Positions 1-12,839 of a stretch of 64,000 nucleotides of DNA are shown piece after piece. A program made the position numbers and the translations under genes. Under the pieces are notes generated by a model. That model did no database searches. It was not told the DNA's origin and saw only the letters and a program-made list of their open reading frames with translations. Source of the DNA: Durusdinium trenchii (Eukaryota > Sar > Dinophyceae > Suessiales > Symbiodiniaceae). The stretch spans positions 516,070-580,069 of the forward strand of contig CAXAMN010025639.1 in NCBI GenBank assembly GCA_963970005.1, given 5' to 3'. Position 1 is the stretch's first letter. Every line of letters begins with the position of its first letter.

Positions 1-2220
1 CGAAAAACCCGGCCGCTCGGCGTCGGCACGTTCCTTCGGGAGGTTCTTCGCAAGTCGAACAGGAGACCTTGGGAGCAGAGGATCGCAGTCCTCAGTTTTT
101 TTGGGGACATGGATGGCCCACATGGCTTCACAGATATCCCAAATGGTCCGATAGCGATTGTGCTGGAGCGTTCGTTTTTGTTGTTGAGACTATTTGGGTG
201 CCCGGACACTGCTCACAAAACCTCCCATGTGCCTGGGAGGAACACCTATAGTTGATGATCTCTCCCTCACAATCGGCCGGCACCCGAGAATCCCTGGCCC
301 TAGCCAAACAGAAGAGAGGAAAAATCAAAGAGATTCAAAGACTTAGAGCCTTAGACTTAGAAAGCAGCTGTTGGAGGCTTTCCCTTGGCAAACTTCCTCC
401 AAGCAACTTTTGTTACATACCAAGTGCCTTCAAAATGTGCGATGATCATGATTGCATATATGAGTGCATTGTTTGATACAATACAATCGGTTGCATTATG
501 TTGCATTCGTACGCTGGCATGCGATAGGGCACTCACAAATAAACAATGCCTTTTAACTGTAACAAGGTGCCATTACAATGGGAAACGATAGCGGGCTCAC
601 AAATATGACAATGCAATAGCTGCACATTACCAAAGCTTTGACTGTACCTCATATGTTTCTTCGGAACTTTGTGGCCGCGGTTCTGGTTCTTCAGCAGGTG
701 CCGGTTAAAGTCAATGAGACGAAGCGAGAGGTTGATGAACATGATAGAACATCACATAGCCGTGGCCTTCGCAAAAAAACGAACAGCGACTTTGGGGAGT
801 GCTTTGGTCAACTCTTCTAATCATTGGGTTGGCAGTTTCCATGAGGCTGGAAGTGAGCCGCATCAGACACCTGCAGCTGAGCCCTAGCAAATCAGGGAGC
901 ATATAGCCATACTTAGCCCTTGATATCCCCCGACTATAGAATAGATACTATATATATATTATTTATATAGGGATCAAGCAGATGAATTCCCATTGGCAGT
1001 TGCGCTCGCCGACCCGCGAAGACCTCAGGCCGACTTGGCATCGATGTCAACTATCGCAAGACCTCAGTGAAGCCATGGATTGCCACCCGGCGAAGACGTG
1101 GTTTCAGAGGCTCGATGGCACTGGCACCCCAAGAGGTCTTAGACAGATGGGGGTCCATACAAACCACTTACTTGTAACTTGGGGGCCCTTGTGCCATCTA
1201 CTCTGAAACCACTATAATCCACTGTATGTTATTCGTGTGTTTTTTAAGAGTTTGGCAGGGAGTACTGGCAAGGCATCTTATTCTTTGTTTGGCAAGGCAA
1301 CATAACAAGGTGTTTTGGTCATGGTGGGGGAAGATGGTGGGTGTGTCATTGCATGGGGCCCAGAGAAAAAAGTCCTTGAACAATGGGGTGCAGTGCGGGA
1401 GGAGACACATTCAATATATTTCAATATACGATCACCCACATGAATGAATCTCGCGTCCCCAAATGGATATGGAACATCACATATATATATATAATATCAT
1501 TCATTGTTATAGTTTTGTGTCATATAGACTCTGCTTGCAAGAATTTGCTTCCTCGAACCTTTCCACCATGAGGGCTGCACACTTGCCCCTTCTCACCACG
1601 TTCAAGGCCAGCATCAGCCCCGGCCTGGTTGCAGATTGGAACAAGGAGCCATCAATGAATTTGCGGAGGCAAAAGGAAGAGGTGACGTGATTCTACTTTT
1701 ACATGCGCACTAGTTTAGGCTTTATTTATTTATGAGGTCTTGCTGTTAGACCATGCTTTGGGAGATGGGACATGCATGAACATGCCATTTCACCTCAGCC
1801 ATTTGACAGGAAAACCCCGACATTGCGGCTTTGCCACACGACCGCTCCTTGGTCCAAAGGATGTTTTCGCCTGTTGATGTGGGCGGCAAAAGCACTATAG
1901 CGAGATCCGAGCGTTCCAAAGCTCACAAAGTGTTGTTGCAGACAGAATCGATCCACCAACACTTTCATAGCACATGTCACATGTTTGTAGACCTCTCCAT
2001 GGTTCCATGGCCAGTTCGTTCTTTTCGCTCGTGTCACCCTGGCGTTCTGCCCTGGAAACGCCTACGCGCGACCCGGTTCTGCGTGTACCCCGAGTCCGGA
2101 CCGGGCTGCGCTGTTCCGCTCGGTCCAGGCATCACGGCAGTGAACGAGGTGGCTGGAAACATCGACACGCCACCTGGTTGCCGAAGCGGTCCAACGGAAT
2201 CGAACCGGGCTTCGTGTTGA

Positions 2221-2250
2221 TACCGGTGGAGACCGGTGGAGACCGGTGGA
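2221..2250. repeat. 10-bp tandem repeat, three units
   Basis: The unit GACCGGTGGA occurs twice exactly and once with its first base changed, giving three back-to-back copies. Confidence 0.85.
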
Positions 2251-4984
2251 ACCGAGCAAGTGACTGGTCAGTTGGAGGAAGATGGGATGCCAAGTGGGTC
2301 TGGAGTTTAGATGAGTTTAGGGCCTCAGCAGAAGCCACGACTTTGACTCAGTGTATAGTTATACTTCGTGGTTGGTCCAGTTGAGGGAGCATGTCCACGT
2401 GCTTGTTTCTTATGACTTATCACAGAGAAGTTCATGACGTTCCCTGTCAAGCCTAAGATCCCAATCAACAAGTTGTTTTGCGTGCTTGTCTTGGATAATT
2501 TGGAGGCCTTCCAGAGACTTAAGGAGTAGCGAGTACTGCCAGGCTCGAATCACACCCCAGTTCAACTCGACACATTACACATCATTACACGATGTCTTCA
2601 AATAGAAGCCCACTTTCCATCACATGTGGTGGAGCGGTTCAGTGTCAGCATGGACACTGGACTGCAAGACTATAACCAGCTGCCTGGCTGGGGAGGGTTG
2701 CCAGTATGTCCTTACTTGTGGTATCTTGTGGTGGGCTTTTGACATCACCCAGCTGGTGTGTGAGAATGTTGCTTTTTTGCAGGGACATCACAAGGCGTGC
2801 GGTTTATGATGCCCTTCACAGCCTGACGCCATGCCAGATGAAACATGAACAGCCTACGAGGCGACGAAACCGTCGCCTCCGTCGCCCCGAGCACCGAGAG
2901 ACGCCCAGGATCCTTGAGAAGCTCCGAAGCCCTGACAAGACTCTCTGGCTGCACGTGGCGCATGAAGCTCGTGAAACTCGTTTTCCCCCACACCGTTGCG
3001 CAGGTGGCCGCCAATTGGTTCGCTGGTGGTTTTGCAACCTTGAGAAGCCTCGGAGGTTCCTGATGATCAACATATGTTTGTAATAACTCCAACTTGCCTC
3101 TTCCCGAGCTAGGGCGCTAGGGAACTTCCTTCTCAGAATTCACTGAGCTAGTGTTTTGGGTCGTATATACATCTATATGATGCATCCTGCTTGTCAGCAT
3201 GCTTCACAGCTGAATTCACGCTACGGGTGCAGTTCCCAGGGATTAAAAAGCAACACGGCCTCATCAACCCACTCAAAGAAAAAAAATTGTATCGAAGAAT
3301 GACACCGGTAAATATCCATAAATAAGTACTGGGGTTTAGTCTAAATGGGGTGAACCGTCGTCAAAGTTTCGTGATGTTCTACACGGACATGTTCGGACAC
3401 GTTGCACGCACCCCCTCGCTCAGGCGTTTGGTTCTCACCGTGATGCACTACGAAGCCTACTGATCCGCTGGCGACGCCCATCGCGATGCCCATCCCTCTT
3501 CCAACCTGTCGGGGTGGTCCGCGGGAAAGCCTCGGGGCTGCACTGGCCGAGGGAGGCTGACTGCTGTGCAGAACCGGAACACACTGTAGACAGCATAGAC
3601 CCTGTTACAGTCTTTTATGAAAGGGGGTGTCTTAAAACATTATTCCAGGGGTCATCTGACCTACTGGAATAAATTTTGTTGGAATAGTATTTCTGGAATA
3701 ATATTTTAGCTAGGTAGTGGTTCAAGGTACTACCTATAAATTTGGAATAATTGTTGGAATAATATTCCAAGATGTACACACATGTAGGCGTATTGTCTCT
3801 CCAAGGGTATTTGGGGTTTCACACCAAATGATGATTTGAGCGGTGTTGCGACAGGGATGAAAAACAGTTGAGTGCAAAGCACAACTCTTGCCTATAACAT
3901 GGTTTTGCATCCAGATGTTCAGAAATTATTCCTGAATGTGAATGACATACCAGAATAGTTTCATCAATGTGACTAGGGGTCAGAATATATAATTTATAAA
4001 TTATTCCAGGGGGGGCCTTGAGAGGGGGTCCCCTTAAGCCACGGCCCATTTTTTATGTAATATTATATAACTGAGGTACATGTTTGGTGCCAGGACACGG
4101 TGAACCGCCAACTCGAGGCATCTTGAGGCTCTGTCCATATATCCTATTATATATACTATTATATATTCAACATTGTGTGCGATGGGTGCAGGTCCCAAGC
4201 AACGGCAAGCAAGCCATGGGCAGGTGTTTTCAATTTCTTTAAGACCATTTTTGTTTAATTGTAAAGGTCCAAAGACTCAGATTGTATTGCGGTTGAACCA
4301 CCATGAACCGCCCAGCAATTCGTTTGCAGTCATTGTCCTCAGCTCGGCTAGCCCGCTGAACTGAAACACACTGGTGAGCCGGTCACGGCCCTGAAATCAG
4401 GTGACTGTGTCGTGGAATGCTGTTTTCTGATTTCTGAAACTTACTGCTTTGGATAGGCTGGGTGAGATGTACCTAAAAAGGTACCAAAACAAAGATTGTC
4501 AGTCCTCATATCTCAAAGAATCTGGACACAGAAACTTCGGCCGCCAAAAATCGGGTCCAGTCAATACCAATTTGTTGGCGACCCGACTCTCCTGTCAGCC
4601 CATCCGATGACGCACCGGGGACTTCCGACACAAAACGGCGCGCTCGCGACGTCCAATGTTGGGGTGCCAGGCGAGTTTTTGGCCATCCAAGACAGCGAGG
4701 GTCATAGAGTTTGGATGTTTTTGTTTGCTTCCGATACTGGTGACCAGACAGATGCGGCATGGTATGACTGAGTCGAGAGGTGACTTGAGATGTTTTCAAC
4801 ATGTAGAAGAGGCATCCTTGTGATACCAAAGGATCTTAGCTGAAGGAGTTGAAGCTGCTGCCCAGCTGTGCTCATGTGACTCATGTGTGTGTGTTGCGGG
4901 TTCGCGGGCTCAGAGTAGTAGCGGGGCTCATGAAAATGGCTCCAGCCATTTCGTTTCACCTTGGCACGATCATTCTTTGAGTTC

Positions 4985-5017
4985 TCGGGGCGCCAGGCGC
5001 CCCGCCCGGCGCCCCGA
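4985..5017. repeat. GC-rich hairpin
   Basis: A perfect 10-bp inverted repeat (TCGGGGCGCC at 4985-4994 and its complement at 5008-5017) encloses a second, competing 8-bp arm at 4996-5003. The segment could fold in two alternative ways. No function is implied by the context. Confidence 0.7.
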
Positions 5018-5260
5018 AGTCCATGACTGCAGATGTCGCCAAGTGACTTGGAAGCAGCTGCCAGCGTGATGCTTTGGCTGGCCCAGGCCACTATGTTGTA
5101 TGCAGTAAGGCACGATGACGACTACAGTTGACATAAAAACTGGAGAATAATAAGTTGTTCTTTTTTCTTGTGTTCAGGACATGGTGTTTAAAAAAATCCT
5201 TTGTATCATCCGGAGCCGTACCGATGCTCAAAACACCTCGAAACACTGCTGAGTTGTTAT

Positions 5261-5349
5261 CCCTAGGGCTCCAAGTACCTCCTCAGAAGGTATTTGGACC
5301 CTCTAAACCCACCCAAACAACTTCTTAGAAGGTACTTGGAGCCCTAGGG
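5261..5349 (+). mobile_element. 90-bp hairpin MITE, copy 1
   Basis: This 89-bp segment begins and ends with a perfect 20-bp terminal inverted repeat (CCCTAGGGCTCCAAGTACCT), and the imperfect pairing continues inward to about 30 bp per arm, so most of the element folds on itself. The flanking trinucleotide TAT is duplicated (5258-5260 and 5350-5352). Its reverse complement matches the copy at 16225-16314 with one substitution and one single-base indel. It has no coding capacity. A 3-bp duplication is known for CACTA/EnSpm and PIF/Harbinger transposons, but the ends do not match the canonical CACTA terminus, so the superfamily is open. Confidence 0.9.
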
Positions 5350-5352
5350 TAT

Positions 5353-8300
5353 GTTGGTGCGGGGCCTTTTCTATTTTGTCCCCTCCGTGGTGTCGTAGCG
5401 AGTGGACTGGACTCCGTCAGGAACGTCGTAGAAAGATGTTCCAACGCTTCAGCGGGTCTCGCGGACCCGCGCGGTCGCCGGTCGTTTGCGGGTCGTTGTA
5501 TATGGGTGTGTACATTTGAATAGGGAAACCCCTCAAAGACCTTCCTGGGAAAGTCACCTGACGAAATTCAGTTGGGATATCCCGTTAACATATCCCATTT
5601 TGTGCTGCAGGTTATGTGCCAGCTTGGACAAGATCTTTAAGACCTTCTCCACCCAGGAGGTGCAGTTGGACCCCAAGGAGCGCAGACGAAAGACTCGCGC
5701 CATTGGCCCGTATCCAACCAACAGTGGTCCGTCCTCTGATCTGGTACGTCGAACAGGAAAAAAGGCGATTTGGCAGTTCGCCGAACGGGGGTCGTGCAGA
5801 ACGGCTAACTGGCTCAATGAGACTGATCAAGGACCAGAGCACATGAGCGAGTTGAAAGACCAGAGCAAGTGAGTTGAAACCACCAACCAGCCAGATGAGA
5901 ACTTGCTACTGGAGCTTGCTCCGAGGAGATGAAGAACTTTCGGGAGCGTGGCACCATGCAATACATCGAGCAGAAATTCCAGGCAGCTGGCTTCCATTTG
6001 CCGTGGTGGGGTGGTTCTTCCAAAATGTGGGGGAAAGCTGGAAAGGGCTCCAAGATGATGAAAGACGGTTGTCTTTGCTAACATGTTTAGTTTCTAACTA
6101 GTTTGGCTCGCGAGACAAGATCAGAGTCTGTTTCTGAAGGTCTGGACAGCTGAAACAAGGATGTCAACCAAAATGATAGCTGCATGGGCACCTACAGAGG
6201 TGCGAACTAGGTGACCTTTGATAGGAGAATTGGTCACTCTCCGAGCATTCAATTTTGATGACATTAAATTTGCAAAACAGACATGGGAAATCGGAAATCA
6301 GCCTGAAATCATTTTTTCACATACTGCCCATGTCTTACTTATGTCAGTTTGGACCTTAACACCTACAGTACCTACAGTATGTGATCGCAACCCAGTACAT
6401 ATACACTCGCGAAATTATCATGGAAGTGGACAAGTGCCCCTTGGATGACCGTTTTTCCTCTACGAACAGGATACCCGGTGAATGGTTCTCTATAATATGG
6501 GGGGCCATTGGTATCTATAAAATGCAATTTCAGGCACCCATTCTATGGTGAGGGGGACAAAAGAGGCTAAAGCCGAACATTGCATTTCATATTGTATTCT
6601 TTTGAAGTAGGTCATCCTGGCTCATAGAAAGTAAGACATGTGGAATTCCATTTTATAGAGAAACTGATTTGGAGCAGCTTCAACATGTTGAAGTGAATTC
6701 GCATTTGGTTTGAAACACCTTCTTGGAACTCCACAGGGCCACAGGGGGGCCCTGTCTCTCTCCGTTGTGCTGCACATGGCCTCCCAAAGTGACGGTTGGT
6801 GTGCCCCGGTTCCGCCAGATACAGAGCAAACCACAAAGTGTAGGAAAAAAACAATCACCAACAACAAATACAGTACACATTCAGGTTGATACATCACAGA
6901 GCGGCTGGTCTGGTATGGTTCGGTCATTTCATAGAGCCGCTTGCCAGATCTTTTTCTATTGCTTAAGGCTGGTTACCTCATTTTATAGATTCTACCTGGT
7001 AAATGGAGATCCGAGGCTGAACAGCCATTCTACAGATAGGTTTTCTTTGCAACATGCTTTGCAACATGCTTTGCAATTGGTCCAGTGGTTTATTCATCGA
7101 GTATCAATCAGGTGGTTTTACATGGTTTTCCACTTCCATGATTGTTCTTGGAGGTGTAAGTTGCTTAGTACATTCGTGGCGCAGATCCAGCATTGCAGGC
7201 CCACTTGCAACGTGCACGAGCGGCATTCTTGCAAGAGTTCCGGAACCATGCAGTGGTTGTTGAGACCGAGGCCTTTACTGCGCTGATCGTGAAGTGTTGG
7301 TGAATCGAAAGAGGCTTTGTAACTGACTTAACTTTGCACCCATGTTCTTCTGTCAGGCTGGAATATAGGTGGTGCAGGCTTAGTTAAGCACAGGTTGGAC
7401 CCATCAAAATCGATCTGCACTGGGTTGCCGGCACATGTTCAAGCAATTGTTCAAGCAAGCAAGCGGAAGATTAGGTGCCACATGCCACATGTCGTACTGT
7501 GATTGTCCAGTCATTTCGATCAGCCCCTTGGCGCCCTTGGCCACACGTGCCACACTCCGTGTCAAAGAGGCGACGTGACCAATCAATGGGTGCGTTACGT
7601 GCGTAATACATGCGTAAGAACGTGCGTTGCCCACACAGACCCACATGTGGAGAAGTCCTTTTTCAGGCGAGTGTGTCCACACAGCCATGCTTGGGAATCA
7701 TGTTTCCACAGGCCCTGAAAAAGCAGGGCCCAAGGTAGTGAAACGCACCAGAGCATCATCATCGAATATCCTTGGAAAACCAAGCGCTATCAAAACCAAG
7801 CGTGGAATTCCGCGAAGCGGTCGCACACGACCGGAGTCGAAAAGTGACTTGTTTTGGGCTCCCGGTTTTCCGAAGGTGCGGAAGATCCGAGAAGAAATGA
7901 CCGAAAAGATGGAGGAGAGTTTGGATGAATGTCGATTTGGATTAAACCCGTGGGACTGTGAACTGAGTGGAATTGGGCCAGCTTGGGCCCACATGAAGGG
8001 GCTGGACCTGTGAACTTTTTGATGGATTAGTTCCAAGATCCCCAGCGACTGACTCAGTGTTGGCGATCGATTCGAGCTGTCCACGCGGCCCGTCGTAAGT
8101 GTACCGTTGCTTTGGGTGTCACAACTACTACTGTACCTACAGGTAGAGGGAGACTGCCTCATTCCTCTAAGGATTTTTTTTAAAGGATTCTTTTTAACAC
8201 ATGCTTGTGTTAAAGTTAGCGTATATATCAGATCCCATATACAATAATACGATAGCCCTGCGAAGCTCTACTGTACCCGGCAGATCAACAGGCCCCCGTT

Positions 8301-9813
8301 TGAGGGTCTTTGAGGAAGCAAGACGAAACTCTACAGCACTTGGTCAGGGTCATTGGACCAAGGAGAAGATTTTGCAGGAACTTGGCGATTCCACATGAAC
8401 TTTGGGGTAGGCGATTGATTCTGACCTGGATGGGGAGATGAATGCACTTCACTGAACTTTTGACTGGTGTTTCTGGTCTACAATTGCTTCATGAGGCTCA
8501 GAGGCAGCTGGGAAGGCTGAAGGCACATACAGTACATTTTTTGTGGGGCACCTTAAGATTAGTGTTTTTAGTTTGGATTGTCTACAGTCTACAGATGTCT
8601 ACAGTTTAAATCGAAATACCTTTAGTCATTCATAAATAGATGTTTCTCAGCTGATTTGCTTTGTAGCTAGGCATGTTGATTCAAGCTACTCCACAGGACA
8701 AGTATGGCAAGATGCTGGGTGAATTGCGTGAATCTGTGGTGGGCACTGAGGCATGGGGAGAGTGTGACTGGCCAGTGGGCGACGTGTTCGTCCGATTTCA
8801 TTCCATACGATGCAATAAGACTCGCAGATGCCCTTAGTTACTAGTATAGCTTCATAGCTAGCCGTGCTTAATGCTGGCTGTGGAGTGTGTTTCGTCGCTG
8901 GCGGACGAACGTGCAGCCTGACGCAGCACCGTCGTTTCAGCGGCGCGTTTTGTGCTACGCTGCGCTTGCGCTCTTCTCAGGGCCTGGTGCAAGCGCAAAG
9001 GGCCGAGATTTCTCAACTGAAAGGTGGGAAGGACGAAGGAAGGGAAGGACAACACGATGCGACATGCGACAATCCAGAGTGATTGGATTTTTTTGGACTA
9101 GAGATGACTAGAGATGACTTCATTGTGTTTTTCTCGCTCATCGAACGCAGTGCAGTTGGGCGAAGCGCATGCCGGACATTGCGATGTGCATAGTAACGTA
9201 TCATGTACAATCTTAATCTTCGTTTTGGCTGGTACATGTGTGCGCATTAAAGAAGTGTATGTACGGGAATTTGCACTGTATCTCAGGGGCTTGTCACGAA
9301 AGATGTCCATAGGCTGGACCTTTGTGGGTTCATGGTTTCCGTTGAGTTTCGCAGGTGTGGTGGCCGCGCAGGAAACCTACATGACGGCTGCCAAGCATAA
9401 GGCTGGTTCGTTGGGTCACAGGACCTTTATGTGAAGATCAAATTGATATTGCTTCCTCCAAGAGGCAAACGGAAGGGGTAATACACAGAAAGGGTTTTGC
9501 ACAAGCTTATTCTACTGACTTCGTAGAAGGCCCGGGACATTCGTGGAACCTGGGCTATTCGTGGACGTTTCATGGACTGGTGGGCCAGTAGGAGAACTAG
9601 CCGTAAACGCAGAACTTTGTGGACTTTAAGTTGTATAAACAATTTTTGCTGACCCCCTCTCTACCCCCCCACACACACACACACACTTAGAATCACTTAC
9701 TGTATATAGGTATAAGATGGTATAAGGCTCGCAAGAGCAAGAATACGTTGTGAATGTCCAGTGAAGCCACCACTTTAAGGCTAGTTACTGCATTTAGCGC
9801 TCGAAATGGCCCT
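5353..9813. other. Spacer with a few exon-like stretches
   Basis: No protein family is recognised. Weak plus-strand exon candidates: after the CAG near 5611, an open frame rich in K, R and E up to about 5745; a lysine- and arginine-rich frame at 7700-8013; and 8981-9023, a 43-bp stretch between CAG and GTGGGA that would encode a short glutamine-rich helix. There is a dinucleotide AC repeat at about 9667-9688. The rest is AT-rich and shows nothing I can support. Confidence 0.35.
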
Positions 9814-10140
9814 GTGAGGAACAGAAAGGTGAAGAGTCCGCAACAATATGGTTTATTTACATCACAAAAAAATAAATGGCAGGTACGTCACTGGACGTCT
9901 CCAGTGATATCCTCAGGACACTGCAGGCCTGCTCCATTCCCCTGCGTAGACTGTACATTAAAAGTGTGTGGATAACGTAGGGACAGGGTTTGACACACAC
10001 ACACACATGAAGCAGTAACGGCGCTCCCTTGACTAAGAAACCTAAAAATATACCTAAAAAGCCTGAGAGGCAGACCTAACAAAGGAAGAGAAAAATGCAG
10101 GAAAGGAGGTGAGGTGGGGTGGCGGGGGAGAATCGACTAA
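9814..10140 (+). repeat. Partial copy of the 27-28 kb dispersed repeat
   Basis: The start (GGAACAGAAAGGTGAAG) and the block at 9880-9911 (GGTACGTCACTGGACGTCTC and following) match the repeats at 27362 and 28497, but the part between is replaced or deleted. Downstream, the CACACA tract and the words CCTAAAAA and CCTAAAAAGCCT recur as they do at 27780-27960, so the shared unit is longer than the two near-identical copies suggest. This copy is the most diverged of the three. Confidence 0.7.
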
Positions 10141-10189
10141 ACGAGCCTGAAGGGCCACCTAACAAGCCTCGTCAAAACTGCTCAAAGCG

Positions 10190-10360
10190 ACACGGTTGGA
10201 GGTCAGCTCTAGTACGTTAGAGGCCATTGCCCCAAGGTTGGAGGCCAACGCTAGTAGGTTGGTGGTATGCATAAGGACCATAAGGACTCTAAAACTGCGC
10301 CAAGCATCAAGGTTGGAGGTCACCGCTAGTAAGTTGGAGGCCATGGCACCAGGTTCGAGG
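10190..10360. repeat. Degenerate minisatellite
   Basis: The words GGTTGGAGGTCA, GCTAGTA(C/A/G)GTT and GGAGGCCA recur at uneven spacing, giving about six diverged units. One frame is open through the array and would read as a run of leucine-glutamate-alanine heptad-like repeats, but I see no flanking exons and treat it as non-coding repeat. Confidence 0.65.
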
Positions 10361-10405
10361 CCAGCACTGCCAGTTTACAAGACACAAACTCAAAACAGAT
10401 CTTGA

Positions 10406-11686
10406 TTGACGAGTAGGTTTGAGGCAGGGTTAGTTCCACACATTGAGCGAGACAAATGAATCGCTCTAAGTAAGTATATAAGATGATTAAACATAAATAA
10501 ACCCTCCTGCTGGCCAAGCTGGATATCCCATTTCACCGGTAGCTTCATTGGACACAATCCCAGTCAAATGCTGTGTCCCCCTGCCACCTTAACGACCGCA
10601 AGGCCAGGGTTCCACACGCACACACACCCTCCATGTCGCCTTCATCCTCGCCCTGTTGAAGTCCACTCGAACCGCTTTCCTCCAAATAGCTGGGTGACCC
10701 CGCCAAAAGATAAGAAACAGACACACAACTTGTTCAGTTGGTTGAGTCCTGAGGGTGCACACCTGTCGCAGCCATAAAGCGCGGCCTTTTCCAGCGTCAA
10801 CGAAGTGACCACATGGCTCCCCGCCCTGCGTCACCACCCTGATTGAGTCAGGCCAGAGGTCCAACTTGTCATGCGTTGAATGTATGTTGATATGTATGTA
10901 TGTAGTTGTATTTAAATATGCACATCTATGCAATAAGCTTATATAGAAATGCTATGTGTATTTAACTAGGCTCAGAGCAAGTCATTATTTATGTTGAACT
11001 TTGAACTGCGTTGTGGCAGCAAACACGGATGGTGACAGCTGTGGATATGTCAGAGAGAGCAAAGTAGACACATGGCCCATGTAGACCCAAATGACGGCAC
11101 TTGGGAACAAAAAACATCCTGACCCTGCCAAAGAAGTGCAAATTGAGTGTTAAGTATTTAGACGAACTTCCTCACTCAAGAGCGCGCACGGGAGCAATAT
11201 CATATGAGAGCACAGGTTCGACAGAGCACCCACGTAAAAACACCACTAAACCACACACACACACACACACGAGTTCATATGAGCGCAAAGCGCTGCGCCT
11301 GCCACAAAATTAGCATGTCAAGATTCACATTGCACAGCCCTGTCAAAACGAAGCTGTCATGTGAGTTGCCCTTTTCAACATTGCTAATTCACTGCACTTG
11401 TCACGAAAAACAGGGCACGCCAAAGACCACCACCAAGTCCAAAGTATTGCGCCTGAACCAAAATCTTTGCATCAAAGTCAAGCGACTCGGATCTCCTGCA
11501 ACTGCCGCAAGAAGTCGGCTTCTCTCAAGGTGGTAAGTTTATGTGAGCCTGCGCAGTCGAAATGGTTTTGATGATCCCGAAAGGCATGAATGTGCTGTAG
11601 CTGGGTGTGAGCACCCACCCCTAGTGTGAAAAATAGGGGTTTTGAAGGGTGTGGTAGTCAGATGTTCAGTGCTATAGTAGATGATA
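10406..11686. other. Spacer without recognised genes
   Basis: This stretch is AT-rich with short CA microsatellites (for example at about 11251-11270). No convincing exon or protein similarity is visible on either strand. Confidence 0.5.
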
Positions 11687-12655
11687 CCCATTAGTGTTGT
11701 GAGTTTGGAAGTCAGCCAAAAAAATTATTTATGGCTTATTTATTTTTATGCTTTTGTTATGGTTTTCTTATGAAACTGAATATGCCAAAAAATATGCTTT
11801 GTTTGTAGTTGCTTTTTGCGTAAAATCAGGAAGCTAGTGGTGACAGAACAACAACACACGGAGTACACAATCTAAGACCCAGACCAAATATGAGCAACCC
11901 TGCAGAGAACACAGGGCAACAGCAGTCACTGGCTAAACAACTCTCAAACCTCAACCTTAAAAGGCAGCTGGTAGCCCAAGCCCTAGACGTTTGGGCACTG
12001 GACACACGGGAACGGACGAAGACCAAGTGGAGCCCAGACCGCCTAGTGACCACTTCTGCGGCCATAAAAAAACCATAAGATTTGGCATAAGTTTTTCATA
12101 AGATTTCCATAAGGTTTTCATAAGATTTTCATAAAAATAAATAAAGTCGCCGATTCTTATGGATTTTTTATGGATTCGATATGGATTCGATATGGAATTG
12201 ATATGGATTTGTTATGATTTTGTTATGGCTGTTTTTATGGCTTTGATACTTGGTTGGAGGACAGTTATGGTTTCGTTATGGTTGGAAACTGGACGTGGTA
12301 TGGCCCAGGGCTTGGAGTGGAAAAGGTCAGGGCGGCTTGCAAGGGCCACCGTGTCCCGACCCTTGATTCCTTGCGTTGTAAATTTTGTTGCTTGACCCAG
12401 AAACTAAATCTTTCCATCAGACGTGAAATAGCTGATTGGGCTGCTGACCACAATCCAAGAAGCTCCCAAACCTCCTACCTAGCCATACGAACAATATATC
12501 GCAAGTGTATGTTTGGCAATTCAGCCAAAAAAATCATAAATTTGATCATAACTGTTTTCATAAGTTTTTCAAAACAAATCCATAACAAAATCGTAAAAAT
12601 AAATATTTTTTAACACAATTTTTTTAGCTACTTCCTAACTCACAACATTAGTGGG
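11687..12655 (+). mobile_element. 969-bp element with 40-bp terminal inverted repeats
   Basis: The left end (11687-11727, beginning CCCATTAGTGTTGTGAGTT) and the reverse complement of the right end (12615-12655, beginning CCCACTAATGTTGTGAGTT) match over about 39 positions with four substitutions and one gap. Inside each arm are many copies of TTATGG or its complement, reversing orientation around 12140, as subterminal repeats do in hAT and related DNA transposons. Interior open frames are under 120 codons and resemble no transposase, so it would be non-autonomous. I find no clear target-site duplication (flanks ATA and AAG), which leaves the class unsettled. Confidence 0.75.
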
Positions 12656-12839
12656 AAGACCTGCTTGGAAAGATCTCCACCGTGGTCAGGATCATATGGA
12701 GGAGTTGGCACAATCCTTGGACCAGCAGCTTGAGAATGCTCGAGGTGGGTCCTTTGGACGGGCTGGGAGCAAACTCAAACTCTGCGGCTCAGGCAAGCGG
12801 TTGAATATTGGCCATGATTGGCCATGCCTCATCCTCATC

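Larger units (their letters stand above)
1..5257. other. Spacer with no recognised gene
   Basis: No open frame here resembles a protein family I know. It holds AT-rich microsatellite (about 940-975, 1480-1500, 4137-4170), a 10-bp tandem repeat at 2221-2250, and a GC-rich stretch at about 2838-3063 that is open in more than one frame and could be an exon. At 3630-4015 the word GGAATAAT or its complement recurs many times. A GC-rich hairpin lies at 4985-5017. Nothing else stands out. Confidence 0.5.

Noticed and set aside
3640..4015. GGAATAAT-rich stretch as a transposon
   Set aside because: Many short direct and inverted words but no defined ends or target duplication.
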